From Timonella senegalensis JC301 (GTDB lineage Bacteria > Actinomycetota > Actinomycetes > Actinomycetales > Cellulomonadaceae): a DNA stretch of 64,000 nt. The stretch spans positions 147,533 to 211,532 of the forward strand of contig NZ_HE978641.1 of the NCBI RefSeq assembly GCF_000312125.1. The letters run 5' to 3'. The translations under genes were made by a program, and so were the position numbers. Shown one piece after another: positions 43,823-52,481 of the stretch. A model generated the notes under the pieces. It did no database searches. It was not told where the DNA came from and worked only from the letters and a program-made list of their open reading frames with translations. The number at the start of each line of letters is the position of its first letter. Position 1 is the stretch's first letter.

Positions 43823-46234
43823 TTAGCGCGCAGCCAATGCCGCCACATCCTGTGGCGAGAGCGCGCTGTCCCATACGGTTAGCTCGTCCACCGAGCCCTG
43901 GAACGGCGCGTCCCACCAGTTCACGCCAATACCGAACTGACTGGTTGCGCCCGTGAACACGTCAGGGAACCCGCTTCCGCTGAACCCGAGAGCGCCGTTG
44001 ACGTAGACCTCGATCGTGCCCTTGTCCACGACAAGCATGAAGTGGCTCCAATCCCCAATCGGCAGGTTTACACCGGACCCGGCGTCGTACCATGTGGTAC
44101 CCGACCACACCATGGCGTTGCCGCCCACGCCATCGTGTCCGCGAGGCACAATGCTTACCCACGATTCCGTGGTGGCTGCTCCAAAGAATGCGGACGTGTA
44201 ACTTGTTAGCTCTTCTGGTCGGAGCCACATGCCCACGGAGTAGGTGTCGCTGGAGATCAGGCCATCGGGCAACTTCACACCGCTCTTACCATCAAGAGAT
44301 AGTGCCTGCCCCTTCACACCATCCGTTACAAACCGTGCCGGCGCTCCGGCCTGGTCGAGACGCGTTCCGGTCGGCGCCCCCTCAGCCTGGGTGCCTGTTG
44401 CCTCTGCGAGGTCTCCCTCGAATGACCACTGCGCGCCCAGTACCCCAGCAGTACGAGGGAGAACGGTAAGACTGAACGTCCGAGTCACCGAGTACGAACC
44501 ATTCGTGATGGTCGCGGTGAGCGTGGCAGTGGCGGAGGGCTCGCCCACCGCCGGCCGAGTGACTGAACCGTCCGTCCGCACCGCGGCGGGATCGGAACTG
44601 GCCCACGTGATCGTGGTTCCGCTCGTTCCGGTGACGGGGAGGGTCAGGTTTCCGGTGACCTGAGTGGTGTTGCCAAGATCGATGGCGTCAGCCACAGCGT
44701 TCACAGCTTCCTTCGCCCCGAGCACCTCGACCTGGCGCCCAAGCAGCGCTCGCCCCTCATCCGAGAGGACCGAGAACCCGGTGCTCCACTCCTCAAACTG
44801 AGGATCCCAGATTGGCGTGAACACACCCTCGTAGGAGGTTCCATCGATAATAAGCTCGGCGTCGTGCTGTGAGGTGAGTTTCCACTTGCCAGTAACGGCA
44901 CCGGAGATCTTGCCGTTCGTCTCCAAAATGATGTCTTGGGAGGTGATGACGCTCCGGTTGATGCTGGTACCCATGTCCACCATCTGCCAGGTGCCTTCGA
45001 CGTCTGCACGGAACACCTTGCCGGCGGTCTCCCCCGCGTAACGCATCGGGGAAATTACTGGCCAGTCGTCCTTGTTATAGAAGATCTGTTGTGCGCGTAC
45101 CTCGTGGTTCTCGCCAAGACCCGGAAAACGCGAGTGGAAGATGAGGAAGTCCTGGCCGGTCTGTGGATCTTCGTACCACGAGTTGTGGCCGGGAGAAACA
45201 TAGCCAACGCCAAGTTCTGAGCTTTCAGTGCTTGTGCTGCCAGCAGAGGCACGCTCATCCCCAAGTTCCCGAGTGAACAGGTAGCTTCCCATCAGCTTCA
45301 CTCCAAATGGTTCGATCGAAGCGTCATCAAACAGCGGAAGTGTGGGGTCGGACTTGACCGTAGCCATGTCCACGCCGTTTGCGTCGAGGTATGGCCCATC
45401 CGGAGACTTTGAGCGGGCAACGCGCATGTTGTATCCACCAGTCGAGTCCAGTCCGCCGAACGATGTGTACATGTAGTAGTAGCCCGTGTCCGCGTTGTAC
45501 TGGATGACTGGTGCCTCGATACGGCTGTGGTTTCCACCAAGAAGGTGCTTCCCATAGCCTTGGCCCTCAATTGGTAGGCCCGTCTCCGCGTCCATCTCCA
45601 CAATGAAGATTCCGCCAGAGTACGAGCCGTACACCATCCAGAGTTTTCCATTGGCGTCGAAGAAGGCGTCGGGGTCCACCGCGTTGGGGTGCTTGAGTGC
45701 GTCGTAAACCTCGCCCTCGTTCTCTGACTCTTGGCCCCACATGCCAGACTTCAGCAGAATGCCTTGGTCCTTGTACGGACCGTCCACGGTTTTTGCAATG
45801 GCGAGCCCGAGCGCGGAGCGCGGGGAATCGCCCTTGCACGCGTTGTAGTACATGGCGAAGGTGCCATTCGGGAGCTCGATGACATCGGAAGCCCACAGGG
45901 TGTCACTCTGAGCCCAGTCAAACGTTTCTTTGAGTTCCTCGTAGATGTCCTCGAACAGTTGGTTCTGGCGGTCCTGAGACAGGTCCACAGTGTTCTGTGT
46001 CCAGTTCAGCAGATCAGTGGTGTGCGCGGACGCGCCGTGTGATCCGAACACCCAAATATCGTCTCCGCTGGTCACAACGGACGGGTCGTGAACCGTCACG
46101 TTGGTGAAGGTTGGGGTATCGAGGTCCTGCGAGGGCGGCTTAGCCCCAGCAGGCGCCGCCACCGCGAGAGCGCTGAGCGTGAGGGCACCCGCAAGAGTAC
46201 TCCCGAGCGCGGTTCGTATGGTGCGTCTTTGCAT
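43823..46234 (-). CDS. Secreted GH43 endo-arabinanase with Ig-like and LamG domains
   Basis: An 803-aa exported enzyme. A signal peptide ends near AAPAGA. The GH43 propeller has its catalytic Asp in HDPSVV, the middle Asp in AVDPDAFFD and the Glu in RIEAPVIQYN. A GH43 C-terminal barrel follows (VEGTWQMVDMG..., SYEGVFTPIWD), as in endo-1,5-alpha-L-arabinanase ABN2. Then come a bacterial Ig-like module (residues about 510-595) and a LamG/concanavalin-like domain (about 600-803). The extra modules may bind carbohydrate. No wall-sorting signal is seen, so the enzyme is probably free. Confidence 0.9.
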   Translation of the reverse strand: MQRRTIRTALGSTLAGALTLSALAVAAPAGAKPPSQDLDTPTFTNVTVHDPSVVTSGDDIWVFGSHGASAHTTDLLNWTQNTVDLSQDRQNQLFEDIYEELKETFDWAQSDTLWASDVIELPNGTFAMYYNACKGDSPRSALGLAIAKTVDGPYKDQGILLKSGMWGQESENEGEVYDALKHPNAVDPDAFFDANGKLWMVYGSYSGGIFIVEMDAETGLPIEGQGYGKHLLGGNHSRIEAPVIQYNADTGYYYMYTSFGGLDSTGGYNMRVARSKSPDGPYLDANGVDMATVKSDPTLPLFDDASIEPFGVKLMGSYLFTRELGDERASAGSTSTESSELGVGYVSPGHNSWYEDPQTGQDFLIFHSRFPGLGENHEVRAQQIFYNKDDWPVISPMRYAGETAGKVFRADVEGTWQMVDMGTSINRSVITSQDIILETNGKISGAVTGKWKLTSQHDAELIIDGTSYEGVFTPIWDPQFEEWSTGFSVLSDEGRALLGRQVEVLGAKEAVNAVADAIDLGNTTQVTGNLTLPVTGTSGTTITWASSDPAAVRTDGSVTRPAVGEPSATATLTATITNGSYSVTRTFSLTVLPRTAGVLGAQWSFEGDLAEATGTQAEGAPTGTRLDQAGAPARFVTDGVKGQALSLDGKSGVKLPDGLISSDTYSVGMWLRPEELTSYTSAFFGAATTESWVSIVPRGHDGVGGNAMVWSGTTWYDAGSGVNLPIGDWSHFMLVVDKGTIEVYVNGALGFSGSGFPDVFTGATSQFGIGVNWWDAPFQGSVDELTVWDSALSPQDVAALAAR

Positions 46235-46263
46235 CTGAACTCCTGTTGCTTTGTTGAGTTGTT

Positions 46264-47406
46264 TTACTGCTCTGGGCTACCGGTTTCTTCGGTGTCCAGT
46301 TCGGCCGCCGTGAATGCCACGGGCCAGCCGTCCTCGTTCCACGCAAGTTCGCGCAGGCCAAGTTGGAACATCCCGCCCTGGTCCACGGCGTAGTAGTGGA
46401 ACGCGAGGATGTCTTTGTCGCCCACACGCGCAACGGACTGCCCGCCCGGACCCACGATGTTTCCGGTGGCTGACAACACGGGCGTGCCACCATCGTCGAG
46501 CAGGGAGACGCCGTTCGCGTCGACGTATGGTCCGCTCGCGCTCGTGGAGCGGCCAACCGCCATGTTGTAGGTGGAATCGAGCGCCTTGCAGCACGAGTCT
46601 CGGGAGAAGAACAGGTAGTAGTACTCATCCTTCTTGTAAATGAATCCGGCCTCGATTGGGTTCACAGATGAACCACGGTCGGCCACCTGTACGGGCTCCA
46701 CGCCCGAGGCCGCGAGCGGATCATCACTCACCTTGTCTTGCCCCGGCAGTTTCCCCGAAGGCCACTCGAGCGGCACCATGTACAGCCCGTCCCAGAACGA
46801 TCCGTAGACCATCCACGGGTTACCTTCCTCGTCCTCGGTGATACCCGGGTCAATCGCGTTGAAGGGGCTCTTCCACGTGGAGCGCAGCACCTCGCCCTGG
46901 TCCACCCACCGGTAGTCCGGGCTGTCCACGTCCAGCGTAGTGTTGGTGTACAGGCCGATCAGGCTCGTGTTGGAGCCGAATGTGGAGGCCGAGTAGTACA
47001 TGTAAAACGTGCCGTCGTGCTCGTAAACTTCGGGCGCCCAGAAGTTGTCGACTCCCTCGATGAGTTGGCGCGACCAGTACGGCTCGTCGGCCGCAGTCCA
47101 CGCTGGGCCGATCTTCTCCCAGGTCCTACCCTGGTCCGTTGACCGCCGCACCAGCGGCGACCCCAGCCCCACCGCGCCGTCGCCCGTGGAATAGACATAC
47201 CAGACATCGTCTTGGGCACTGTCCGTGCCCAGATTATCGACGATTAACGCAGGATCGTGGGTATCTATCGACCCGCTGACCTCTATTTCCGTAGCGGCTG
47301 GCGCCGCTGTGCCGCACGCTGTCAGGCCGAACAGCACTACCACGGCAGTCAGCGCTGCGACGACAGGCCTGGCGGTGCACCAAGCCCACCGAGTTTCAAG
47401 GTTCAT
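46264..47406 (-). CDS. GH43 arabinanase lipoprotein
   Basis: A 380-aa GH43 protein anchored outside the cell by lipobox FGLTAC. The three catalytic acids can be placed: Asp in THDPALIV, Asp in FNAIDPGITED and Glu in NPIEAGFIYK. WAPEVYEHDGTFYMYYS fits endo-1,5-arabinanases. A near copy of the dispersed core (47233-47244) lies in the coding sequence. It overlaps the GH27 gene by four bases (ATGA), so it is translated with it. Confidence 0.9.
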   Translation of the reverse strand: MNLETRWAWCTARPVVAALTAVVVLFGLTACGTAAPAATEIEVSGSIDTHDPALIVDNLGTDSAQDDVWYVYSTGDGAVGLGSPLVRRSTDQGRTWEKIGPAWTAADEPYWSRQLIEGVDNFWAPEVYEHDGTFYMYYSASTFGSNTSLIGLYTNTTLDVDSPDYRWVDQGEVLRSTWKSPFNAIDPGITEDEEGNPWMVYGSFWDGLYMVPLEWPSGKLPGQDKVSDDPLAASGVEPVQVADRGSSVNPIEAGFIYKKDEYYYLFFSRDSCCKALDSTYNMAVGRSTSASGPYVDANGVSLLDDGGTPVLSATGNIVGPGGQSVARVGDKDILAFHYYAVDQGGMFQLGLRELAWNEDGWPVAFTAAELDTEETGSPEQ

Positions 47407-48713
47407 GAGATCACCAGGTGGCGCACACCGTGAGCTGGAACGTTCGTCACAATGTGCGGGTACGGGTGAGTGCTGTTGCGCCCAGCCACCTCAACATCTA
47501 GGTCATGCCAGACGTCCCGCGCCGACACCTTTACGGAGCTCGGCCGGCCCAGGTCCGCAAGGTCGAGGACTAACTGGGCTGGATCGTCGGAGATGTTGAA
47601 TAGGGCCACGTACTGGAGTTCACCCTCACGGTACGGGGTCGCCCACAGACGCTTACCCGGCTCCGCAAGGAGCTGGGTGGCCCCAGGAGCGGATCGGAAC
47701 ATCTCCATCAGCGCAGGGTTGGTGAGGAGCTCGATGGTGTGCGGTCCGGAGGAGGGCAGATCGCCACCAAACATGAGTGGGGACTTGGCAAGAGTCCATA
47801 GCGACATGAGGGTGCGCTGCTCATCCAAGGTGAGGCGTGTTTCGCGCGGCTCCCCTCGTTCGGCGCGAATACCGATGCGTCCGAGCGGAAGCATGTCGGC
47901 ATCCGCCCAGGATCCGGCACGCTGGCGCGGAGCCCACTGGGCGAGGCGGTCGAACTGGTCGCGCACATCCTCCCAGCGGTCCCACAGGTCATCCGAGATC
48001 CGCCACATGGTGGCGTGCTCGGCGAGGTAGGCGTGGCGCTCGAGCGACACGTGCGTGCCAGGCGAGAGACTGAGCGCGATGCTGCGGCCACTGCGTTGGA
48101 TGGCTCGGGCGTAGGCTGCGATTTCCGCAGCATGGAAGGGCGCGAGCATGTCGTCGATCTTGATGAAGTCGACGCCCCAACTGGCAAACTGCGCCACCTG
48201 GGAGTCGTAGTAGGCCTGAGCGCCGGGGTGTTCGTGGTTCAGCCCAAAGTTATCTGAGTTCCACGGGCAGGTTGAGCCCTGGTCGGCGATGTCCCCCGCG
48301 GTGTACTGCGTACCGAACACTGGCAGGTTTGCCTCGACTGCTCGGCGCGGGATTCCTCGCATCACGTGCAGGCCAAACTTGAGTCCGAGCTCATGGACTT
48401 GGGAGGCCAGTCGGGTGAAGCCGGCATTGCCGGCGTCTCCCAGCTCAGCCGAGGGGAAGCGGGACGGTACGGGCAGTTGGCGACCAAAATCGTCGAGAAG
48501 CACGTGAGCATTGTCGTTGTAGCCACCGGCGCGGGCATTGGGTTCGTACCACTGGATGTCTACGACCACGGTGTCCCAGCCGAAGGGCAGGAGGTGGCGC
48601 GCCATGAACTTGGCGTTTGCGAGGACCTCGTCTTCAGTCACGGTGGTGCCGTAGCAGTCCCACGAGTTCCAGCCCATTGGCGGTGTAGCGGGGATAGTTG
48701 GTGGGTTCACCAC
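47403..48713 (-). CDS. GH27 glycosidase, possible beta-L-arabinopyranosidase
   Basis: A 436-aa GH27 enzyme without signal peptide. MGWNSWDCYGTTVTEDEV at the N-terminus and the nucleophile region VDFIKIDDMLAP near residue 180 are clear. Ordinary GH27 alpha-galactosidases read more like KYDNC here, while beta-L-arabinopyranosidases of the family keep an Asp-rich variant. With arabinan genes on both sides, an arabinopyranosidase is plausible, but alpha-galactosidase cannot be excluded. GTG 48713 follows AAAGGAG; GTG 48710 is equally possible. Confidence 0.82.
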   Translation of the reverse strand: MVNPPTIPATPPMGWNSWDCYGTTVTEDEVLANAKFMARHLLPFGWDTVVVDIQWYEPNARAGGYNDNAHVLLDDFGRQLPVPSRFPSAELGDAGNAGFTRLASQVHELGLKFGLHVMRGIPRRAVEANLPVFGTQYTAGDIADQGSTCPWNSDNFGLNHEHPGAQAYYDSQVAQFASWGVDFIKIDDMLAPFHAAEIAAYARAIQRSGRSIALSLSPGTHVSLERHAYLAEHATMWRISDDLWDRWEDVRDQFDRLAQWAPRQRAGSWADADMLPLGRIGIRAERGEPRETRLTLDEQRTLMSLWTLAKSPLMFGGDLPSSGPHTIELLTNPALMEMFRSAPGATQLLAEPGKRLWATPYREGELQYVALFNISDDPAQLVLDLADLGRPSSVKVSARDVWHDLDVEVAGRNSTHPYPHIVTNVPAHGVRHLVIS

Positions 48714-48765
48714 GTGGCTCCTTTGCACAGCGAGAATGCGGGACCTTTGGGAACCCCGCACGTTT

Positions 48766-48936
48766 CTACAACGATGTAGAGTTGATTATTGCGTCAGCCG
48801 AGGCGGCCCGTCAAGGCCGCCATCCGCAAGATTATCGAAATCGATTGTTACGATTCTCCATCGATGTAAAATAGTTGCGTCGAACCTCTTGACCGGATGT
48901 GAATGGGCATGTAACTCTATTTCCATCGATGTAGAA
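48766..48936. promoter_or_regulatory. Three LacI-type operators between GH27 and CUT1 genes
   Basis: Sites of the TACATCGATGTA class lie in the divergent promoter: CTACAACGATGTAG (48766-48779), CTCCATCGATGTAA (48856-48869) and TTCCATCGATGTAGAA (48921-48936). All share ATCGAT or ACGAT centres. The region 48714-49062 has no gene. The LacI gene at 54698-55707 is the likely cognate regulator. Confidence 0.8.
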
Positions 48937-49062
48937 ACTCGAATCGATGACGATTCATCGGCCGGTCGCTACGAGGTGTGCACTAAGGCACACACCCACC
49001 TGGGCAAGACGTGCACCGCACTTCTCCCGCCAGACTGAGTCGATCGAGATACGGAAGGAACC

Positions 49063-50415
49063 GTGATGAGGAAGTCACGTCTCACAGCCCTAACCACCGG
49101 AGTGCTGGCAGCAACCATGCTGCTCTCCGCATGCTCCGGCGGCACCTCCTCTGAGTCCGGCAAGGACGGCGAGAAGCAGATCACCTTCATGTTCCGAGGT
49201 AACGAGGACGAACGGAAGGCCTACGAGACCGCCATTGCTGAGTACACGGAGGAAACCGGCGTCAAGGTCAAGGTCATCTCGACCACCCCGGACGAGTACT
49301 CCACCAAGCTCAAGGCAGCCATCACCGGCCGCCAGGTTCCTGATGTGTTCTACATCGACCCAGGCTCGGTTCAGGCGTACGCCAATGGCGGCGTCATCAT
49401 GGACATCACCGACTACGTAGAGAAGTCCGGCTTCGACATCGCGGACATCTGGGAGTACGGCGTTGACTCCTACAGATACGACGGCAAGGTCCAAGGCCAG
49501 GGCGGCATCTACGCACTGCCAAAGGACATCGGCCCATTCTCGTTTGGCTACAACAAGACCATGTTCGAGGAAGCCGGCATTCCGCTTCCTGACAAGGACA
49601 AGCCATACACCTGGGACGAGTTCGTCAAGGTAGCCCAAGAACTCACCAAGGACACTGACGGCGACGGCAAACTCGACCAGTGGGGCACCGGCCTCAACGT
49701 CACTTGGAACATCCAGGCACTCGCGTGGTCGAATGGCGCAGACTGGATCTCAGAAGATGGCAAGACCGTCACCGTGGACACCCCGGAGATGGCAGAAGCC
49801 CTCCAGTTCTTCGCGGACCTGTCCAACAAGTACGAGACCACCCCATCCATCGCCGAGGCGCAGACCCTCGACACCTATCAGCGCTGGATGAAGGGCGAGA
49901 TCGGGTTCTTCCCAGTGGGACCATGGGATGTCTCCACCTACTCGCAACTCGACTTCGACTGGGACCTCATTCCTTACCCGGCAGGTAAGACCGGCGAATC
50001 GGCGACCTGGATCGGAACACTTGGCATTGCGGCCTCCGCATCGACCAAGCACCCACAAGAGGCAGTTGATCTGATCACCTACCTCACCGCAAACGAGACC
50101 TCTCAGCAGGCCCTCGTTGACGCCGGAATCCAGATTCCAAACCTCAAGTCGGTCGCCACCGAATGGGCGAAGGACACCTCGACCAAGCCAGAGAACAAGC
50201 AAGAGTTCATCGACATCGCCGAGACCTACGGCCGCCCACTGCCAGCCAACAAGACCTACTCGGCCGAGTGGTACGACGAGTTCTTCACAAACATTCAGCC
50301 AGTCCTCGACGGCAAGGTAACCGCCGCCGAGTACCTCAAGGAAGCTCAGCCCAAGATGCAAGCCTTCTTGGACGAGGCAAACCAGCAGGCCGAGCAGGCA
50401 TCCGCTGGAAACTAA
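49063..50415 (+). CDS. CUT1 sugar-binding lipoprotein
   Basis: A 450-aa extracellular solute-binding protein (family 1) for an oligosaccharide ABC importer. The lipobox is TMLLSAC, followed by [20 protein letters not shown] and the motif [29 protein letters not shown] precedes the ATG. With two permeases and GH43 enzymes alongside, the ligand is most likely arabino-oligosaccharides. A perfect hairpin follows the stop, so the binding protein is probably made in excess over the permeases. Confidence 0.93.
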   Translation: MMRKSRLTALTTGVLAATMLLSACSGGTSSESGKDGEKQITFMFRGNEDERKAYETAIAEYTEETGVKVKVISTTPDEYSTKLKAAITGRQVPDVFYIDPGSVQAYANGGVIMDITDYVEKSGFDIADIWEYGVDSYRYDGKVQGQGGIYALPKDIGPFSFGYNKTMFEEAGIPLPDKDKPYTWDEFVKVAQELTKDTDGDGKLDQWGTGLNVTWNIQALAWSNGADWISEDGKTVTVDTPEMAEALQFFADLSNKYETTPSIAEAQTLDTYQRWMKGEIGFFPVGPWDVSTYSQLDFDWDLIPYPAGKTGESATWIGTLGIAASASTKHPQEAVDLITYLTANETSQQALVDAGIQIPNLKSVATEWAKDTSTKPENKQEFIDIAETYGRPLPANKTYSAEWYDEFFTNIQPVLDGKVTAAEYLKEAQPKMQAFLDEANQQAEQASAGN

Positions 50416-50445
50416 CCTCCTGGGTTAGGTACCACACACCGCACT

Positions 50446-50478
50446 GGTTGGGGCCGCGAGCACCTCGCGGCCCCAACC
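50446..50478 (+). terminator. Hairpin between binding-protein and permease genes
   Basis: A 15-base perfect stem (50446-50460 with 50464-50478, loop CAC) lies 30 bases after the binding-protein stop. It lacks a T-run, so it may act as partial terminator or mRNA 3' stabiliser inside the operon. Confidence 0.75.
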
Positions 50479-50502
50479 ACACAACTGACAAGGGAGAAGG
50501 GG

Positions 50503-51441
50503 ATGGCAGCCACCGACGTCGCCACACCACCCACACAAGCACCTGGGAATGTGCGCAAGAAGTCGAAGCTCCACTCGCACGAACGCAAGGTTGGCCTAGC
50601 CTTCATCGCGGTGCCAGTCATCGGGTTCCTCGTGTTCACGCTGTACCCGTTGGGCTTTTCCATCTACACATCGTTGACAAGCTGGAACGGCATCGGCCCC
50701 ATGAACTTTGTGGGCATCGATAACTACATCAAGCTGATCAACGACCCCTACTTCCACAAGGCAATGTGGAACACCCTCTACCTGATGATCGGCATTCCAA
50801 TAGGCCTGGTCATCTCCCTTCTCCTTGCTCTCGCCATGAACCGCAAGATGCGTGGAACCACGGTGTTCCGCACGATCTACTACATCCCCGTGGTGTCCTC
50901 TCTCGCAGCTATCGCAATCATGTGGCAGTGGGCCTACAACGGTGACTTCGGTCTGGTGAACCAGGTCCTCGACCTGGTTGGCATCGACGGCCCGAACTGG
51001 TTGCAAAACACGGCCACCGTCAAGCCGGCGATCATCATCATGTCGGTCTGGAAGGGTGTCGGCTACTCGATGCTCCTCTACTTGGCCGCCATCCAGTCGG
51101 TCCCCGCATCTCTGTACGAGGCGGCTTCCCTTGACGGCGCGAACGCGTTCCAGAAGTTCAAGGCCATCACCCTGCCCATGGTCCGCCCCGTCACGTTCTT
51201 CCTTGTGGTCACCAACATCATCGGTGGAGCCCAGGTGTTCATCGAGGTCAACATCATGACCCCGACCGGTGGCCCCGAGTTCAGCTCCGCCACGATCGTT
51301 TGGTACATCTGGCAAAAGGCATTTGACAACCTGCAGATGGGCTACGCCACCGCAATGTCGATCGTGCTCGGTCTGCTCGTGTTCATCGTGACCGCCATCC
51401 AGTTCCGCGTGAACTCCAAGAACTCGTTCTCGGTTGAGTGA
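50503..51441 (+). CDS. CUT1 sugar ABC permease, first subunit
   Basis: A 312-aa permease of the MalF type with six helices after a polar N-terminus. The coupling motif EAASLDGANAFQKFKAITLP (EAA loop) is near residue 207. GGGAGAAGGGG precedes the ATG. It overlaps or nearly joins the next permease gene and forms the transporter core with it. Confidence 0.93.
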   Translation: MAATDVATPPTQAPGNVRKKSKLHSHERKVGLAFIAVPVIGFLVFTLYPLGFSIYTSLTSWNGIGPMNFVGIDNYIKLINDPYFHKAMWNTLYLMIGIPIGLVISLLLALAMNRKMRGTTVFRTIYYIPVVSSLAAIAIMWQWAYNGDFGLVNQVLDLVGIDGPNWLQNTATVKPAIIIMSVWKGVGYSMLLYLAAIQSVPASLYEAASLDGANAFQKFKAITLPMVRPVTFFLVVTNIIGGAQVFIEVNIMTPTGGPEFSSATIVWYIWQKAFDNLQMGYATAMSIVLGLLVFIVTAIQFRVNSKNSFSVE

Positions 51442-51452
51442 GGTATAGGAAA

Positions 51453-52412
51453 ATGTCTACTCAAGTCTCTTCTTCCACCCCCTCCGAGACCGTCGAGGAC
51501 CCGGGTCTGAGCCCCGTTCTCACCAACTCCAAGCTACCTAAGCTGGACAAGGCCCCACAGCGTCCTCTCGGCTCCGCCAAGAAGCGCTACAAGATCGGCA
51601 ACATCATTGTTGGGCTTGTGCTGACACTTGGTTCGGTCATCATGATTGGCCCGCTCCTATGGACCGTGTCAACCTCGCTTAAGACTCAGCAAGGCGTGTT
51701 CGACCTGCCACCACAGTGGATCCCCGATCCGTTTGTCTGGGAGAACTACATCCGCGTGTGGACTGCCGGACCGCTTCTCTCCGGTATCAAGAACTCCCTC
51801 ATCGTGGCCTGCTCGGTCACGATCGTTGGAACGGTCTTCTCGGCACTTGCGGCGTTCGCCTTTGCCAAGCTCCGCGTGCCGTGGCGTAACGGGTTCTTCC
51901 TGCTCCTGCTCTCGGGCCTGATGATTCCGTTCCCGACCCTCATGATCCCGCAGTTCATCATGTTCTCGAACTGGGGCTGGGTGGACACCCTTCTGCCTTT
52001 GATCGTTCCGGGACTGTTCGGAAACATCATGATGATCTTCTTCCTGAGGCAGTACCTGAGCTCGGTCCCCGACTCTATGCTCGAGGCAGCCAAGATCGAT
52101 GGCGCGGGCTATCTCCGGACATTCAGCACCATGATCGTTCCGCTGATCAAACCCGCTATTGCCGCTCAGTTCATCCTGTGGTTCATGGCGATCTGGAACG
52201 ACTACCTCGCTCCGATCATTTACTTGAACTCGCCAGAGAAGCAGACGCTGCAGTTGGTCATTGCGACCTTCAACGCGCAATACGCGATCCAGACTGACTA
52301 CCCGTTGATCATGACGGCCTCCGTCATCGCTCTGGTCCCTGTGCTCGCGATCTTCCTGATCTTCCAGCGCCAGATCATTGAGTCGATTGCGCTGACCGGC
52401 TCCAAGGGCTGA
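51453..52412 (+). CDS. CUT1 sugar ABC permease, second subunit
   Basis: A 319-aa permease of the MalG type. The EAA loop reads EAAKIDGAGYLRTFSTMIVP near residue 212. ATG at 51453 (MSTQVSSSTP) is preferred over an upstream ATG at 51438 because TAGGA sits before it. No ATPase gene of the MsiK/UgpC type follows, so the ATPase must be encoded elsewhere and shared with other importers. Confidence 0.93.
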   Translation: MSTQVSSSTPSETVEDPGLSPVLTNSKLPKLDKAPQRPLGSAKKRYKIGNIIVGLVLTLGSVIMIGPLLWTVSTSLKTQQGVFDLPPQWIPDPFVWENYIRVWTAGPLLSGIKNSLIVACSVTIVGTVFSALAAFAFAKLRVPWRNGFFLLLLSGLMIPFPTLMIPQFIMFSNWGWVDTLLPLIVPGLFGNIMMIFFLRQYLSSVPDSMLEAAKIDGAGYLRTFSTMIVPLIKPAIAAQFILWFMAIWNDYLAPIIYLNSPEKQTLQLVIATFNAQYAIQTDYPLIMTASVIALVPVLAIFLIFQRQIIESIALTGSKG

Positions 52413-52429
52413 TCACCTTCTGTTCCGCT

Positions 52430-52459
52430 AGCGGGCCGGGCCACGTGGCCCGGCCCGCT
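52430..52459 (+). terminator. 30-base perfect palindrome after the permease genes
   Basis: AGCGGGCCGGGCCAC joined to its exact complement, centred at 52444/52445, 18 bases after the permease stop. TGTCAT follows. Together with the hairpin after the binding-protein gene it divides the operon into steps. Confidence 0.75.
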
Positions 52460-52481
52460 GTCATATCCCCACGCACTTTGG

